NCBI GenBank assembly: GCA_027452205.1 | Contig: DAIDGV010000024.1 | Span: forward strand, 342,750 to 406,749 | Direction of reading: 5' to 3' | DNA: 64,000 nt | Source: a candidate division FCPU426 bacterium | Lineage (GTDB): Bacteria; Oederibacteriota; Muellerivitia; Muellerivitales; Muellerivitaceae | In this document: in pieces, positions 1 to 8,239 of the stretch | Position numbering within the stretch: the stretch's first letter is position 1 | Layout: the number at the start of each line of letters is the position of its first letter | Notes under the pieces: generated by a model | Databases searched by the model: none | The model's input: only the letters and a program-made list of their open reading frames with translations | What the model was told of the DNA's origin: nothing | Translations under genes and position numbers: made by a program

Positions 1-874
1 CGTCATAAGCGGGCCCATAGTTCGGGTCCATGGAAAGCATCATCTTGTTGCAGATGTCGATGGCCTGGGGGTATTTTTTCTCCGCGATCAGCACCGAAGC
101 CCAGCATAGATAAGGTTCCATCCGGTGTTCGTCCAGCGCAATGGATCGGTCGAACATCGAGACCGCCTCGTCGGGCTGGTCCAAGTTGGCCAGGGCCATG
201 CCGTAGGACTCATAGGTTTCCGGATTCTTGGGGTCATACTTGATGGACTTCTTGAACTTGGTCACCGCCAGCTCGAAATTGCCCAGGTGACAAGCGGTGC
301 GGCCCCAGTCCCGGAAGGTTTCGGCGTTGTAGGGGTCCATCTCCAGCAATTTCACGTAAACGCTCACCGCTTCGTCCAAGCGGCCCATGTGGGCCAGGGC
401 CCGGCCCAAAGAGTGATAAGGCTTGATGTAATTAGGATCCAGTTGGATCGCCGCGCGGAACTTGGGAATCGACTCGTCCCAGAATCCGCCTTCCGAAAGC
501 ATGGACCCCCAAAGATAGAACCCCGCCTTGTAGGTCGGGTAATGGGCGATCTCTTGCATGAACATTTGATCGGATTTTTTGGTGTCGCCTAACTTGCCCA
601 GCGAATAGGCCCAAGCGCCGTAAGCGTCCGGATTGGTGGTTTTCAGTTCCAGGGCCTTCTTGGCCTTCTCGATCGCTTCGTGATATTGCCCGATCGCCAC
701 CAAGGCTGAGGCCCAGGAAGCGTAAAGATCCCCGTCGTTGGGATGACTGGGCGCGAATTCTTCACAATGCTGGATGATCTGGTGGGCCTGCGTGATCGGG
801 TCCTCGACCGCGCGAAGCAGTGATGGGGTTAAAAGGAGCAGGACAAAGAAGAAAGTTTGGATTCGTTGGACCAA
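1..874 (-). CDS. Secreted TPR-repeat protein, 3' end cut by the window
   Basis: About 291 residues are visible and the frame is still open at base 1, so the C-terminus lies outside. The N-terminus is a hydrophobic signal-like stretch (FFFVLLLLTPSLLRA), so export to the periplasm or outer membrane is likely. From about residue 25 onward there are consecutive 34-residue TPR-like helices with typical spacing (for example YHSLGRALAHMGRLDEAV and YESYGMALANLDQPDEAV). The best start is a TTG at 872-874; a CTG lies a few codons upstream and no strong ribosome site decides between them. TPR arrays mediate protein-protein contacts; the partner cannot be read from the sequence. Confidence 0.85.
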   Translation of the reverse strand, partial: MVQRIQTFFFVLLLLTPSLLRAVEDPITQAHQIIQHCEEFAPSHPNDGDLYASWASALVAIGQYHEAIEKAKKALELKTTNPDAYGAWAYSLGKLGDTKKSDQMFMQEIAHYPTYKAGFYLWGSMLSEGGFWDESIPKFRAAIQLDPNYIKPYHSLGRALAHMGRLDEAVSVYVKLLEMDPYNAETFRDWGRTACHLGNFELAVTKFKKSIKYDPKNPETYESYGMALANLDQPDEAVSMFDRSIALDEHRMEPYLCWASVLIAEKKYPQAIDICNKMMLSMDPNYGPAYD

Positions 875-911
875 TTTTCCGGCCTTTCCCAGTGGTCTAG
901 GAACCCTATTA

Positions 912-954
912 AACCAAAAAAAAGGGCCCCAGGAAAAAATCCTTGGGCCCTGGG
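912..954 (-). terminator. Rho-independent terminator of the beta-barrel gene
   Basis: Stem GGGCCCCAGG / CCTTGGGCCC around an AT-rich loop. On the minus strand it is followed by a run of eight T, so it ends transcription of the gene starting at 1521. Confidence 0.85.
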
Positions 955-966
955 TTAAAGTCTTTA

Positions 967-1521
967 CTAGAAGAGGGAATAACCCAGCAAAAGGTCGAAG
1001 CTGCGGTTCTGGATATTGGTGTCCGTGGTCACATTGGTCAGGCCTATTTCCCAACGGCCGCTCAAGGACAAGGCGTCCACGCTCACCTCAAAACCCACGA
1101 TGCCGCCCCAATCCGTCGAGGCGGGGTTGGTAATGACCCCGTTCTGGGCCTGGGCCAGGGTGTTGAAAGCCGCGTAAGGACCGATCAGCAAAGTAGGGTT
1201 AAGAATAGGAATGCCGAAGGAGAACTTGGCCAGCACCGGCACTTCGATGTAATCCAGTTCAAAATTGCTGGCACCGCCCAGGCTCTGGGCTCCTTTGCGG
1301 ATATAAAGGCATTCGGGTTGAATGGCGAAATTGGCGAACCCCACGTTCACGAAAGCGCCCCCGGCCAAGCCCAGGCGGTTACCTTGGATCTGGCTGGCAT
1401 CCGAATTCACGAATGAAGAGGTCGCCTCGCCCGCTTCCACACCCAGGTGGATCGATTGGGCTTGGGCCGAAGCCGCCCCCAAAACCAAAAGCAGCGCGGA
1501 CAGCAGGACTTTTAATTTCAT
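967..1521 (-). CDS. Outer-membrane beta-barrel (porin-like) protein
   Basis: 184 residues. A clear signal peptide (MKLKVLLSALLLVLGAASAQA) is followed by alternating amphipathic strands typical of small OmpW/OprF-like barrels (outer membrane protein beta-barrel family). Strands such as FAIQPECLYIRKG, IEVPVLAKFSFG and LLIGPYAAFN are seen, and the protein ends in SFDLLLGYSLF, with a terminal Phe as expected for BAM recognition. The ATG at 1519-1521 has AGGAG seven bases upstream; a longer in-frame start is possible but lacks a ribosome site. It appears monocistronic with its own terminator. Ligand and role are unknown. Confidence 0.8.
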   Translation of the reverse strand: MKLKVLLSALLLVLGAASAQAQSIHLGVEAGEATSSFVNSDASQIQGNRLGLAGGAFVNVGFANFAIQPECLYIRKGAQSLGGASNFELDYIEVPVLAKFSFGIPILNPTLLIGPYAAFNTLAQAQNGVITNPASTDWGGIVGFEVSVDALSLSGRWEIGLTNVTTDTNIQNRSFDLLLGYSLF

Positions 1522-1639
1522 GATCAACTCCTTGGCAAAAATTAAAAAAACCATTAACGACAACCACCATCTTAACCGCCGATCACTTCTGATAAACGCC
1601 GCGGTTTCTTTTTGATTCTTAAAAAGTATAGTCCAAATA

Positions 1640-1670
1640 AAAAAGCCCGGAAGGGATTCTTCCGGGCTTA
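1640..1670 (-). terminator. Terminator downstream of gnd
   Basis: Perfect stem AAGCCCGGAAG / CTTCCGGGCTT with a short loop; on the minus strand it runs into T residues. It sits just beyond the gnd stop codon. Confidence 0.85.
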
Positions 1671-1691
1671 AAAGCGTTGTTTAACAGGCTT

Positions 1692-3119
1692 TTACTTCGT
1701 CTTCGACAGCCAGTCCGTATGCACAAAACCCCGTTCCGGATGGTCCACCCTTTCGTAGGTGTGGGCCCCGAAGAAGTCCCGCTGGGCCTGGGTCAGGTTC
1801 TGCGGCAGGTTCGCGGTGCGGTAAGCGTCGAAGTAGGCCAAGCTGGCGCTGAAGGCCGGCGTGGGGATACCGTTGGAAACCGCCACCGAGATGACCTTGC
1901 GCCAATTGGCTTGGGTCGATTCGATCTGCTTCTTGAAGGATTCATCCAACAAGAGCGACTGCAGGTCGCCTTTGCGTTCGTAAGCCTTCATGATCTCGTC
2001 GAGCAATTTGGCGCGGATGATACAGCCGCCCTTCCAAATGCGGGCCATCGCGCCCAGGTCCACGTTCCACTTGTACATGTCCGAGGCGGCCTTGATGAGG
2101 CGCATCCCCTGGGTGTAAGAACAGACCTTGGAGTCATACAGGGCGTCCCGCACCGCGTCGATGAACTGTTTCTTGTCTTCGTTGAAAGCGACCTTCGGTC
2201 CTGAAATGTGCTTGGAGGCCATCACGCGCTCATCCTTGATGCTCGACATGCCGCGGCCTTCCAAGGCCGCCGCGATGGTCGGGATCTGGATGCCCAATTC
2301 CAGGGCGATCTGGGCGGTCCATTGACCCGTTCCCTTTTGACCCGCCTTGTCCAGGATCATGTCCACGAGAGGCTTGCCTGTCTCGTCGTCCTTCACCGTG
2401 AAGACCTTCGAGGTCAGTTCGATGAGGAATGAGTCGAGGATGCCTTTGTTCCATTCAGTAAAGATGTCCGCCAATTCCTTGGCGTTCAGGCCCAGCACCT
2501 TACGCAGGATGTCATAGGCTTCGGCGATCAGCTGCATGTCGCCATATTCGATGCCGTTGTGGACCATCTTCACGAAGTGGCCGGCCCCGTCGGGACCGCA
2601 ATGGGTCACACAGGGGCCTGAGTTGGTCTTGGCCGAAATAGCCTCGAAGATCGGCTTCACGAAAGCGTAAGCCTCGGCGCTGCCGCCCGGCATGATGGAA
2701 GGGCCGAAACGGGCGCCTTCTTCGCCGCCGGACACACCGGCCCCGAAAAAGAAAAAACCTTCCTTGGTCAATTCGGCTTCGCGGCGTTGGGTATCCTTGA
2801 ACCAGGAATTTCCGCCGTCGATGATGATGTCGCCCTTGGAGAGCATGGGCTTGAGCAGCTTGATCGCGTCGTCCACCGGGTCGCCGGCCTTGACCATCAG
2901 CATGATGCGGCGGGGGCTCTTGAGGGAGTTCACGAACTCTTGGGCCGTATGGGCGCCGATGAACTTTTTGCCTTCGTTGCGTTTCATGAAGGGCGTCACG
3001 CGGTCGCTGCGCAGGTTACAGACCGCCACGGTGAATCCGTGGTCCTCGATGTTCATCGCCAGGTTCTCACCCATCACTGCGATGCCTAAAATACCGATAT
3101 CCGCTTTCATTTCCGCCAT
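1692..3119 (-). CDS. gnd: 6-phosphogluconate dehydrogenase, decarboxylating
   Basis: 475 residues, the normal length of the dimeric enzyme. It oxidises and decarboxylates 6-phosphogluconate to ribulose 5-phosphate with NAD(P)+ in the oxidative pentose phosphate pathway (cytosol). The Rossmann motif GILGIAVMGENLAMNI is at 9-24, DGGNSWF near 101, the substrate loop GAGVSGGEEGARFGPS near 126, and the catalytic stretch KMVHNGIEYGDM with Lys184 and Glu191. The C-terminal FGAHTYERVD and HTDW segments are typical. The ATG at 3117-3119 follows GGAGG at ideal spacing, so the 26-residue in-frame extension upstream is not used. No zwf or pgl lies nearby. Coenzyme preference cannot be decided by eye. Confidence 0.97.
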   Translation of the reverse strand: MAEMKADIGILGIAVMGENLAMNIEDHGFTVAVCNLRSDRVTPFMKRNEGKKFIGAHTAQEFVNSLKSPRRIMLMVKAGDPVDDAIKLLKPMLSKGDIIIDGGNSWFKDTQRREAELTKEGFFFFGAGVSGGEEGARFGPSIMPGGSAEAYAFVKPIFEAISAKTNSGPCVTHCGPDGAGHFVKMVHNGIEYGDMQLIAEAYDILRKVLGLNAKELADIFTEWNKGILDSFLIELTSKVFTVKDDETGKPLVDMILDKAGQKGTGQWTAQIALELGIQIPTIAAALEGRGMSSIKDERVMASKHISGPKVAFNEDKKQFIDAVRDALYDSKVCSYTQGMRLIKAASDMYKWNVDLGAMARIWKGGCIIRAKLLDEIMKAYERKGDLQSLLLDESFKKQIESTQANWRKVISVAVSNGIPTPAFSASLAYFDAYRTANLPQNLTQAQRDFFGAHTYERVDHPERGFVHTDWLSKTK

Positions 3120-3255
3120 GACCGCCTCCGGTGCGTGTATTCGAACGGCGCATTCTAACACGAGCCCAAGTCCCAAAAACCAGGGGGTAGCTCGCACAAA
3201 AATACGCGCTCTTGTTTAGGATCCTTTCAGACCATCGTTCTGAGGAGCCCCGCTC

Positions 3256-3521
3256 GTGAACCCTTCCCCTTGGGAATCCAAGTTTTCCTGGTTTCAGGTC
3301 CTCGGGTTCGCCCTATTATCGGTCTTTTGGATGGGAAGGCTTTATGACCATCCTCCCTCAGTCACCGATCTTTTTCTTTTCAATTACGCGGACAAACATT
3401 CAACACGCTGCGATTTCAATCGGGAGATCATCGGGACTTTCGCTATGAATCGGTCTCGTTCCGGTTAGGGCTTTTTATCTCGCTCTTGGGGGCCTGGGGC
3501 CTGGGGGGACACCGGCGTTAG
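3256..3521 (+). pseudogene. Remnant of a YfhO-like multi-membrane-span protein (N- and C-termini joined out of frame)
   Basis: A GTG start with GAGGAG eight bases upstream opens a frame giving one membrane segment (FQVLGFALLSVFWMGRLY), ending at 3468. In another frame the same DNA, from about 3390 to the TAG at 3519-3521, encodes TLRFQSGDHRDFRYES and then VSFRLGLFISLLGAWGLGG. This is very like the C-terminal end of YfhO-type membrane proteins, where a short beta strand with G-x-H-x-x-x-F-x-Y-x-P/S precedes the last helix. The simplest reading is a large internal deletion of a former 700-900-residue gene with its ends left in different frames. The 3' end overlaps the convergent gene by 57 bases. 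A genuine 70-residue membrane peptide is the alternative. Confidence 0.5.
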
Positions 3522-4403
3522 ACCGGTCTTAAGAGCCACCCGGGATAAACCTTGGGCGATAGGTCCCGGCGCGCCTTGGGCCCAGAAATGGACTGTCACC
3601 AGGACCGGGTTCGAGTTCACCAGGTCCGTATGCGTGCTGGTCACCGGGATCTGCTCCTCGATCAGGCTTTGGGTGACCGCGGGAGCCTTATCCGCCGGTA
3701 CCACCCACTGGCCATAGACCTGGGCCTGTCGCCCGTCCGGTTGGAAATAGAGTTCGGAAACCAACCCCATATAAGAGGGGATCTCGACCCCATTCTCCGT
3801 GACCGGCCCCGCGGGGGTGAATTGGAACCGCAAAAGGGACCCTTGCCACTCGCCCGGGCCTAAGGCCTTTTCCACCGGTTGGGCCCAGGACACTAGACTG
3901 ACCGGTCGGGAAGGTACCGGGGTCAGGGAAGGGTTCAGGGGCATACCCGTGGCGGCCAAAAGGGCCCGGGCTTTTTGGGCTAAAGCGACCCGGTTGCCTT
4001 GACCCCAAAAGCGCAGCCGTTCCACCCCGGGGGTTTCCCCGGCCCAGGGCCGGTAAAGGCTGGTCAGGGTCAGCCCCTGAAGGGATAGCTCGTTCTCGAC
4101 CTGCTTCATTTCCCCGTCCACCAGGGTCATTTCGCCGATCAAAAGACACCCTTGGGCCAGGGGTTTGAAGGCGAACCAGCTCGTTAGCCCTCCCGCCGGG
4201 GCCAGCCAGGCGCCATGGACCAGCACATTCAGGTCCGTCCGGGGCACGACCACCTTAAATCCGTCCCCGGTCTCTTGGCCCGGGTACCCCAGGGTCCTTT
4301 GCACGGTCTTCCATCCATGCTGGGAGAGGCTATGCGTCCAGGCCGCCCAGGTCGCGCCGCCCGCCAGAAGCGCGAAACCCAGAAGAAGATAAAGTCGTCG
4401 CAT
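3465..4403 (-). CDS. Exported protein with two DUF1259 (LppY/LpqO-like) repeats
   Basis: 312 residues after an N-terminal signal or anchor (YLLLGFALLAGGATWAAW). Two tandem copies of a domain resembling DUF1259 are visible: residues about 30-150 (VVVPRTDLNVLVHGAWLAP, LTSWFAFKP, then RLRFWGQGNRVALAQKAR) and about 175-295 (LYFQPDGRQAQVYGQWVVP, then VTVHFWAQGAPGPIAQGL). The family's function is unknown; members are exported and often duplicated. The start at 4401-4403 has GGAAGG just upstream, better than an ATG seven codons earlier. It diverges from the ABC permease gene across 173 bases in which I see no operator. Its 3' end overlaps the YfhO-like remnant. Confidence 0.75.
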   Translation of the reverse strand: MRRLYLLLGFALLAGGATWAAWTHSLSQHGWKTVQRTLGYPGQETGDGFKVVVPRTDLNVLVHGAWLAPAGGLTSWFAFKPLAQGCLLIGEMTLVDGEMKQVENELSLQGLTLTSLYRPWAGETPGVERLRFWGQGNRVALAQKARALLAATGMPLNPSLTPVPSRPVSLVSWAQPVEKALGPGEWQGSLLRFQFTPAGPVTENGVEIPSYMGLVSELYFQPDGRQAQVYGQWVVPADKAPAVTQSLIEEQIPVTSTHTDLVNSNPVLVTVHFWAQGAPGPIAQGLSRVALKTGLTPVSPQAPGPQERDKKP

Positions 4404-4576
4404 GGTCCTTCCTTTCGGGTTCATTATCGTTAAATCCCCCGAGCCTCTGTGAAAAAAGGAAAGATGTTAACCTTCGGTAAAAGCGGTCCCGTTGGGTGTT
4501 TTTCGCTTTGCCCCTTTCCGGCATCGGCCTATGATTTCGGGGTTGTCCCTTAAAATTATCCCCTCCGGAACCGCCT

Positions 4577-6364
4577 ATGGAACCCGACAACCAACCACAT
4601 CGGCGCAAATATGATCTTCCTATTAAAAAGATCTGGGGGGAAGCCACTTCCTTTTTAGCCCGCTACCCGAAACTGTGGTGGGTCGACTTGGTCTTGATCT
4701 TCGGTTTGATCGGTCTTGTTTTCGGCGTATTGAATGTTTCCGCCGAATGGACCGGCGTTCACCGCCCCACCATCGACATCGATCTCTCTCCCTGGGCCCT
4801 TCCCAAATACACCTTCTTTTCCCTCTGCCGTGGCCTGATGGCCTACATCATTTCTTTGATCTTCACCATCGCTTACGGTTACTGGGCCGCTAAGGACCAC
4901 ATGGCGGAAAAGGTCCTCATCCCTATGCTGGATATCCTTCAAAGTATCCCGGTGTTGGGATTCCTGCCCGGCTTGGTGCTGGCCCTGGTGGCCATTTTCC
5001 CCAACAACAACGTGGGTTTGGAACTGGCGGCGGTCATCATGATCTTCACCGGTCAAGCCTGGAACATGACCTTCAGCTTCTACCAATCGCTCCGTTCGAT
5101 CCCTCAATACCTGCAGGAAGCCGCGGCGGTCTATCAATTCAACTGGTACCAAAAATCCATCAAGCTGGAACTCCCCTTCTCGGCCATCGGCTTGATCTGG
5201 AACAGCATGATGAGCATGGCGGGCGGTTGGTTCTTCCTGACCGTCACCGAGGCTTTCCAATTGGGCGATAAGGATTTTCGTCTGCCCGGCCTGGGCTCCT
5301 ATATGAGCGTGGCGTCCGACAAAGGGGATAACCTCGCGAAATTTTGGGGCGTCATTGCCATGATCCTCATGATCGTTCTTTTGGACCAACTGCTCTGGAG
5401 ACCCTTGGTGGTCTGGGGCCAGAAGTTCCGCGTGGAAGAAGGCGGCAGTGAGGAAGGGATGAGTTCTTGGTTCTTGGATTTCCTCACCCGCTCCCAGATC
5501 CTTTTGTTCTTCGGCAATCTTTTCAAGAAGAAACAGATCGCCGCCTCCACCGACACCGCCGCGCCCCTGACTGCCGAGGAGAAACCCAAGATCGCCACGC
5601 CGCCCAACGAGACCTTGATCAAGATCATCTCGGCCATTTGCTTCCTGACCCTGTTGGGGGGGATGATCTTCGGCGCTTGGAAGATCATTGAGCTCTTTAG
5701 CAAGGTCACCACGAGCCAATGGCAGACCATCCTCTTGGAAGCCTTCGCGACTTTAGGAAGGGTCCTGGTAGCCGTGGGTGTCTCCGCGGTCTGGACCATT
5801 CCGGTGGGCCTTTGGATCGGCCTCTCGCCCCGGCTTTCCCGTATCGCACAACCCTTTGTGCAGGTGGCGGCCTCTTTTCCGGCGCCGATGCTTTTTTCCT
5901 ATGTCATCCTGCTGATGAAGTTCATGGGCGTCCCCTTGAACTGGGGTTCCATCGCCCTGATGATCCTGGGCGCCCAGTGGTACATCCTTTTCAACGTCAT
6001 CGCCGGGGCCATGTCCATTCCATCGGACCTGTTGGAGGCCTCCCGGATGTACCGCATCAGCGGCTGGGACCGTTTCACCAAAGTGCTCATGCCCGGGATC
6101 TTTCCCTACTTGGTCACCGGCATGGTGACTTCCGCCGGCGGCACCTGGAACGCCAGCATTGTGGCCGAATATGTGACCGATAAGGGCCAGACCCTGACCG
6201 CCTTTGGGTTGGGCTCGCAGATCAGCGAATCCGCCGCCAAGGCCGATTTTCCCATGCTGGCCGCCAGCGTGGTGGTCATGTCCCTGATGGTGGTCATCTT
6301 CAACCGGTTGGTGTGGAAACGGATGTACCGTTTGGCTGAGGAAAAGTATTCTTTAAGCAAGTAG
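4577..6364 (+). CDS. Fused double-permease subunit of a nitrate/sulfonate-type ABC importer
   Basis: 595 residues with two binding-protein-dependent transport permease domains in one chain (about 80-290 and 370-590), joined by a charged cytoplasmic linker. Each half carries an EAA-loop: EAAAVYQFNWYQKSIKLELP near 175 and EASRMYRISGWDRFTKVLMP near 485. These loops dock on the ATPase. The family is that of nitrate/sulfonate/taurine-type importers. The downstream gene (6510) is the matching ATPase, and no solute-binding protein is encoded in the window, so the substrate is unknown. The ribosome site is weak (CCGGAAC). Confidence 0.88.
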   Translation: MEPDNQPHRRKYDLPIKKIWGEATSFLARYPKLWWVDLVLIFGLIGLVFGVLNVSAEWTGVHRPTIDIDLSPWALPKYTFFSLCRGLMAYIISLIFTIAYGYWAAKDHMAEKVLIPMLDILQSIPVLGFLPGLVLALVAIFPNNNVGLELAAVIMIFTGQAWNMTFSFYQSLRSIPQYLQEAAAVYQFNWYQKSIKLELPFSAIGLIWNSMMSMAGGWFFLTVTEAFQLGDKDFRLPGLGSYMSVASDKGDNLAKFWGVIAMILMIVLLDQLLWRPLVVWGQKFRVEEGGSEEGMSSWFLDFLTRSQILLFFGNLFKKKQIAASTDTAAPLTAEEKPKIATPPNETLIKIISAICFLTLLGGMIFGAWKIIELFSKVTTSQWQTILLEAFATLGRVLVAVGVSAVWTIPVGLWIGLSPRLSRIAQPFVQVAASFPAPMLFSYVILLMKFMGVPLNWGSIALMILGAQWYILFNVIAGAMSIPSDLLEASRMYRISGWDRFTKVLMPGIFPYLVTGMVTSAGGTWNASIVAEYVTDKGQTLTAFGLGSQISESAAKADFPMLAASVVVMSLMVVIFNRLVWKRMYRLAEEKYSLSK

Positions 6365-6365
6365 A

Positions 6366-6490
6366 CCGACGTCAAAAGACGTCGGAATTGGGAATTTTGA
6401 ATTAATAATTATGGATTTTTGAAGTTCTCTTTCGCTTAAGGCGAAAGAGAACCAACCATAATTTTTAATTCTTCATTCATAATTCATAAT
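6366..6490. repeat. Intergenic hairpin cluster with AT-rich dispersed repeat, between the two ABC genes
   Basis: Two perfect hairpins: CCGACGTC/GACGTCGG (6366-6385) and GTTCTCTTTCGC/GCGAAAGAGAAC (6424-6452). The second is bracketed by AATTAATAATTATGG and CCATAATTTTTAATT, then AATTCATAATT-type repeats. Relatives of the AT-rich part occur at 8075-8124, 12674-12710 and 23265-23300. No T-run follows the hairpins, so simple termination is not obvious; transcript processing or attenuation is possible. Confidence 0.7.
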
Positions 6491-6509
6491 TGAGGTGTGG
6501 GAGGTTTTC

Positions 6510-7958
6510 ATGGCCGTTGACGTCAAAGAAGTCCAGAACGATTCCAAACTGATCGAGCTCAAGGGTATTAGCCAAGAGTTTTCCCTTCCCAACCAAAAAT
6601 CCCTGAAAGTTTTGGAAAACGTCAGTCTTTGCGTGAACAAGCGTGAAGTGGTCGCGCTTCTCGGCCCCTCAGGCTGCGGCAAATCCACTTTATTGCGCAT
6701 CATGGCCGGGCTTATCCAGCCCACCGGCGGCCAGGTGGCCTATCACGACCAGCCCCTGATCGGGCTGAACCTGGGCGTTTCCATCGTGTTCCAAAGCTTC
6801 GCGCTTTTTCCTTGGATGACCGTGGCCGAGAATATCCAAACCGCCTTGAAGAGCCGTGGTTTTCCCGAAAACGAGATCGATGACCGCGCCCAAAAGGCCA
6901 TCCAGATGGTGGGCTTGGCGGGTTTTGAGGATACCTATCCCCGGGAGTTGTCTGGCGGGATGAAACAGCGGGTCGGCATGGCCCGCGCCTTGTCGGTCGA
7001 TCCCGAGATCCTTTTCATGGATGAGCCCTTCAGCCACGTGGACGCCCTGACCGCGGAGTCGCTGCGCGCCGAAGTCATCGACATCTGGGCCGCCCACGAC
7101 AAGAACCCTTCTTCTATTTTGCTCGTCAGCCACGATATTGCCGAGGTGGTCTATATGGCCGACCGCATCGTGGTCCTGGGCGCCCATCCGGGCCGGGTGT
7201 TGAAGATCGTCGAGAACAAACTTCCCCGCCCCCGCGATTACCGCTCGCCCGACTTCTTGAAGATGGTCGACACCCTGCATGAGATCATCATGGGCCATGA
7301 CCTGCCCGACGCGCCCGAACCCGTTTTGGCGCCCAACCAACCCGCGCCCGTCGAGCCCCTGCCGGATACCTTGCCAGGCGAGATCGTGGGTATCCTGGAA
7401 TATCTCGACGCCCGCGGCGGTCAGGAAGATGTGTTCCGTATCGCCAACGAGACCGATAAAGAGTTCGGTGATGTCATCAAAGTGGTCAAGGCCGCCGAGA
7501 TGCTGGACTTCGTCGACACGCCCAAGCGCAATGTGATCCTGACCGAGGACGGCAAACGGTTCGTGAAGGCCACCTCTTCCCAGCGCCAGGTCATCTGGAA
7601 AGAGCAGTTGCTCAAACTGAGCCTGTTCAAGCAGATCAACGACATGCTGGCCAAGCATCCCCGCAAGAAACTGGACGCGGAGGTCGTGCAGGAGATCATC
7701 GTCATCAACCTGCCCTCGGAGAACCTGGACAAGACCTTCGACACCTTCGTCGCTTGGGCCCGTTACGGCAACTTGTTCGCTTATGAGGAAGAGACCCACA
7801 AGATCTTCTATCCCCGCAAGCGGGCCCCCCGCAACAAGCCCAAGGGCGATAACAACGGCGGCGATAACGGGGATAACGGCTCTTCCGCCGAGGTTCCGGC
7901 CAGTTCCAACCCTACGGTGTCCTCCGAAGAGGGCACCCCGGCTCCGCCCCAGGCCTAA
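6510..7958 (+). CDS. ABC transporter ATPase with C-terminal AAA-associated regulatory domain
   Basis: 482 residues. Residues 1-260 form a complete ABC ATPase: Walker A LGPSGCGKST (51-60), signature LSGGMKQR, Walker B ILFMDEP and switch LLVSHD. Residues about 290-440 match the AAA-associated C-terminal domain found on nitrate/sulfonate-type ATPases (winged-helix-like; IVGILEYLDARGGQEDVFRI). The last ~40 residues are a low-complexity Asn/Gly/Ser/Pro tail. GGGAGG lies six bases before the ATG at 6510. It energises the fused permease encoded upstream. The C-terminal domain probably gates transport in response to an unidentified signal (inference from family). Confidence 0.93.
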   Translation: MAVDVKEVQNDSKLIELKGISQEFSLPNQKSLKVLENVSLCVNKREVVALLGPSGCGKSTLLRIMAGLIQPTGGQVAYHDQPLIGLNLGVSIVFQSFALFPWMTVAENIQTALKSRGFPENEIDDRAQKAIQMVGLAGFEDTYPRELSGGMKQRVGMARALSVDPEILFMDEPFSHVDALTAESLRAEVIDIWAAHDKNPSSILLVSHDIAEVVYMADRIVVLGAHPGRVLKIVENKLPRPRDYRSPDFLKMVDTLHEIIMGHDLPDAPEPVLAPNQPAPVEPLPDTLPGEIVGILEYLDARGGQEDVFRIANETDKEFGDVIKVVKAAEMLDFVDTPKRNVILTEDGKRFVKATSSQRQVIWKEQLLKLSLFKQINDMLAKHPRKKLDAEVVQEIIVINLPSENLDKTFDTFVAWARYGNLFAYEEETHKIFYPRKRAPRNKPKGDNNGGDNGDNGSSAEVPASSNPTVSSEEGTPAPPQA

Positions 7959-7977
7959 AACCCCAAACCCTTATTTC

Positions 7978-8144
7978 GCCACAGATGCCCCACAAATCCA
8001 TATCAACTTGTAATGATCGTGGGGCTATGCCGATCTCAATAAGACCTTTATGGAAGATCCGCATGCAGGGGATACATAAAACCATAATTCTGAATTCTTA
8101 ATTTTGAATTATGAATTGTTGTGATATCCCCTGCATCTGTGGCT
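7978..8144. repeat. Composite palindromic element, copy 1 (ends GCCACAGATGC)
   Basis: Outer inverted repeat GCCACAGATGC (7978-7988) / GCATCTGTGGC (8133-8143). An inner perfect inverted repeat ATGCAGGGGATA (8063-8074) / TATCCCCTGCAT (8125-8136) encloses a 50-bp AT-rich segment. The left part holds GCCCCAC/GTGGGGC and CCGATCT/AGATC(C)G arms. It shares the long block AATGATCGTGGGGCTAT plus CCGATCTCAAT with the copy at 12572, but the AT-rich segment is in the opposite orientation. It fills the gap between the ABC ATPase and dedA genes and carries no open frame. Confidence 0.8.
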
Positions 8145-8239
8145 AAACCGCCTTTTATTCGGGTTTCCCTTTTCATTAGCCATCCCTAGTGCCGGGATGT
8201 TATTTTGTGAACGCTTTCAATCCACGCAAATGAGGCCCT

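Noticed and set aside
4655-5719. 354-residue open frame antisense to the ABC permease
   Set aside because: His/Gln/Asp-rich translation with no hydrophobic core or domains; a codon-bias shadow of a GC-rich gene. The same applies to long antisense frames at 6690-7799, 16938-18248, 18921-19667, 20684-22063 and 48934-50313.
7978-8144. CRISPR-like or tandem repeat array
   Set aside because: Repeats are inverted pairs without regular spacers; no direct-repeat array exists anywhere in the window.
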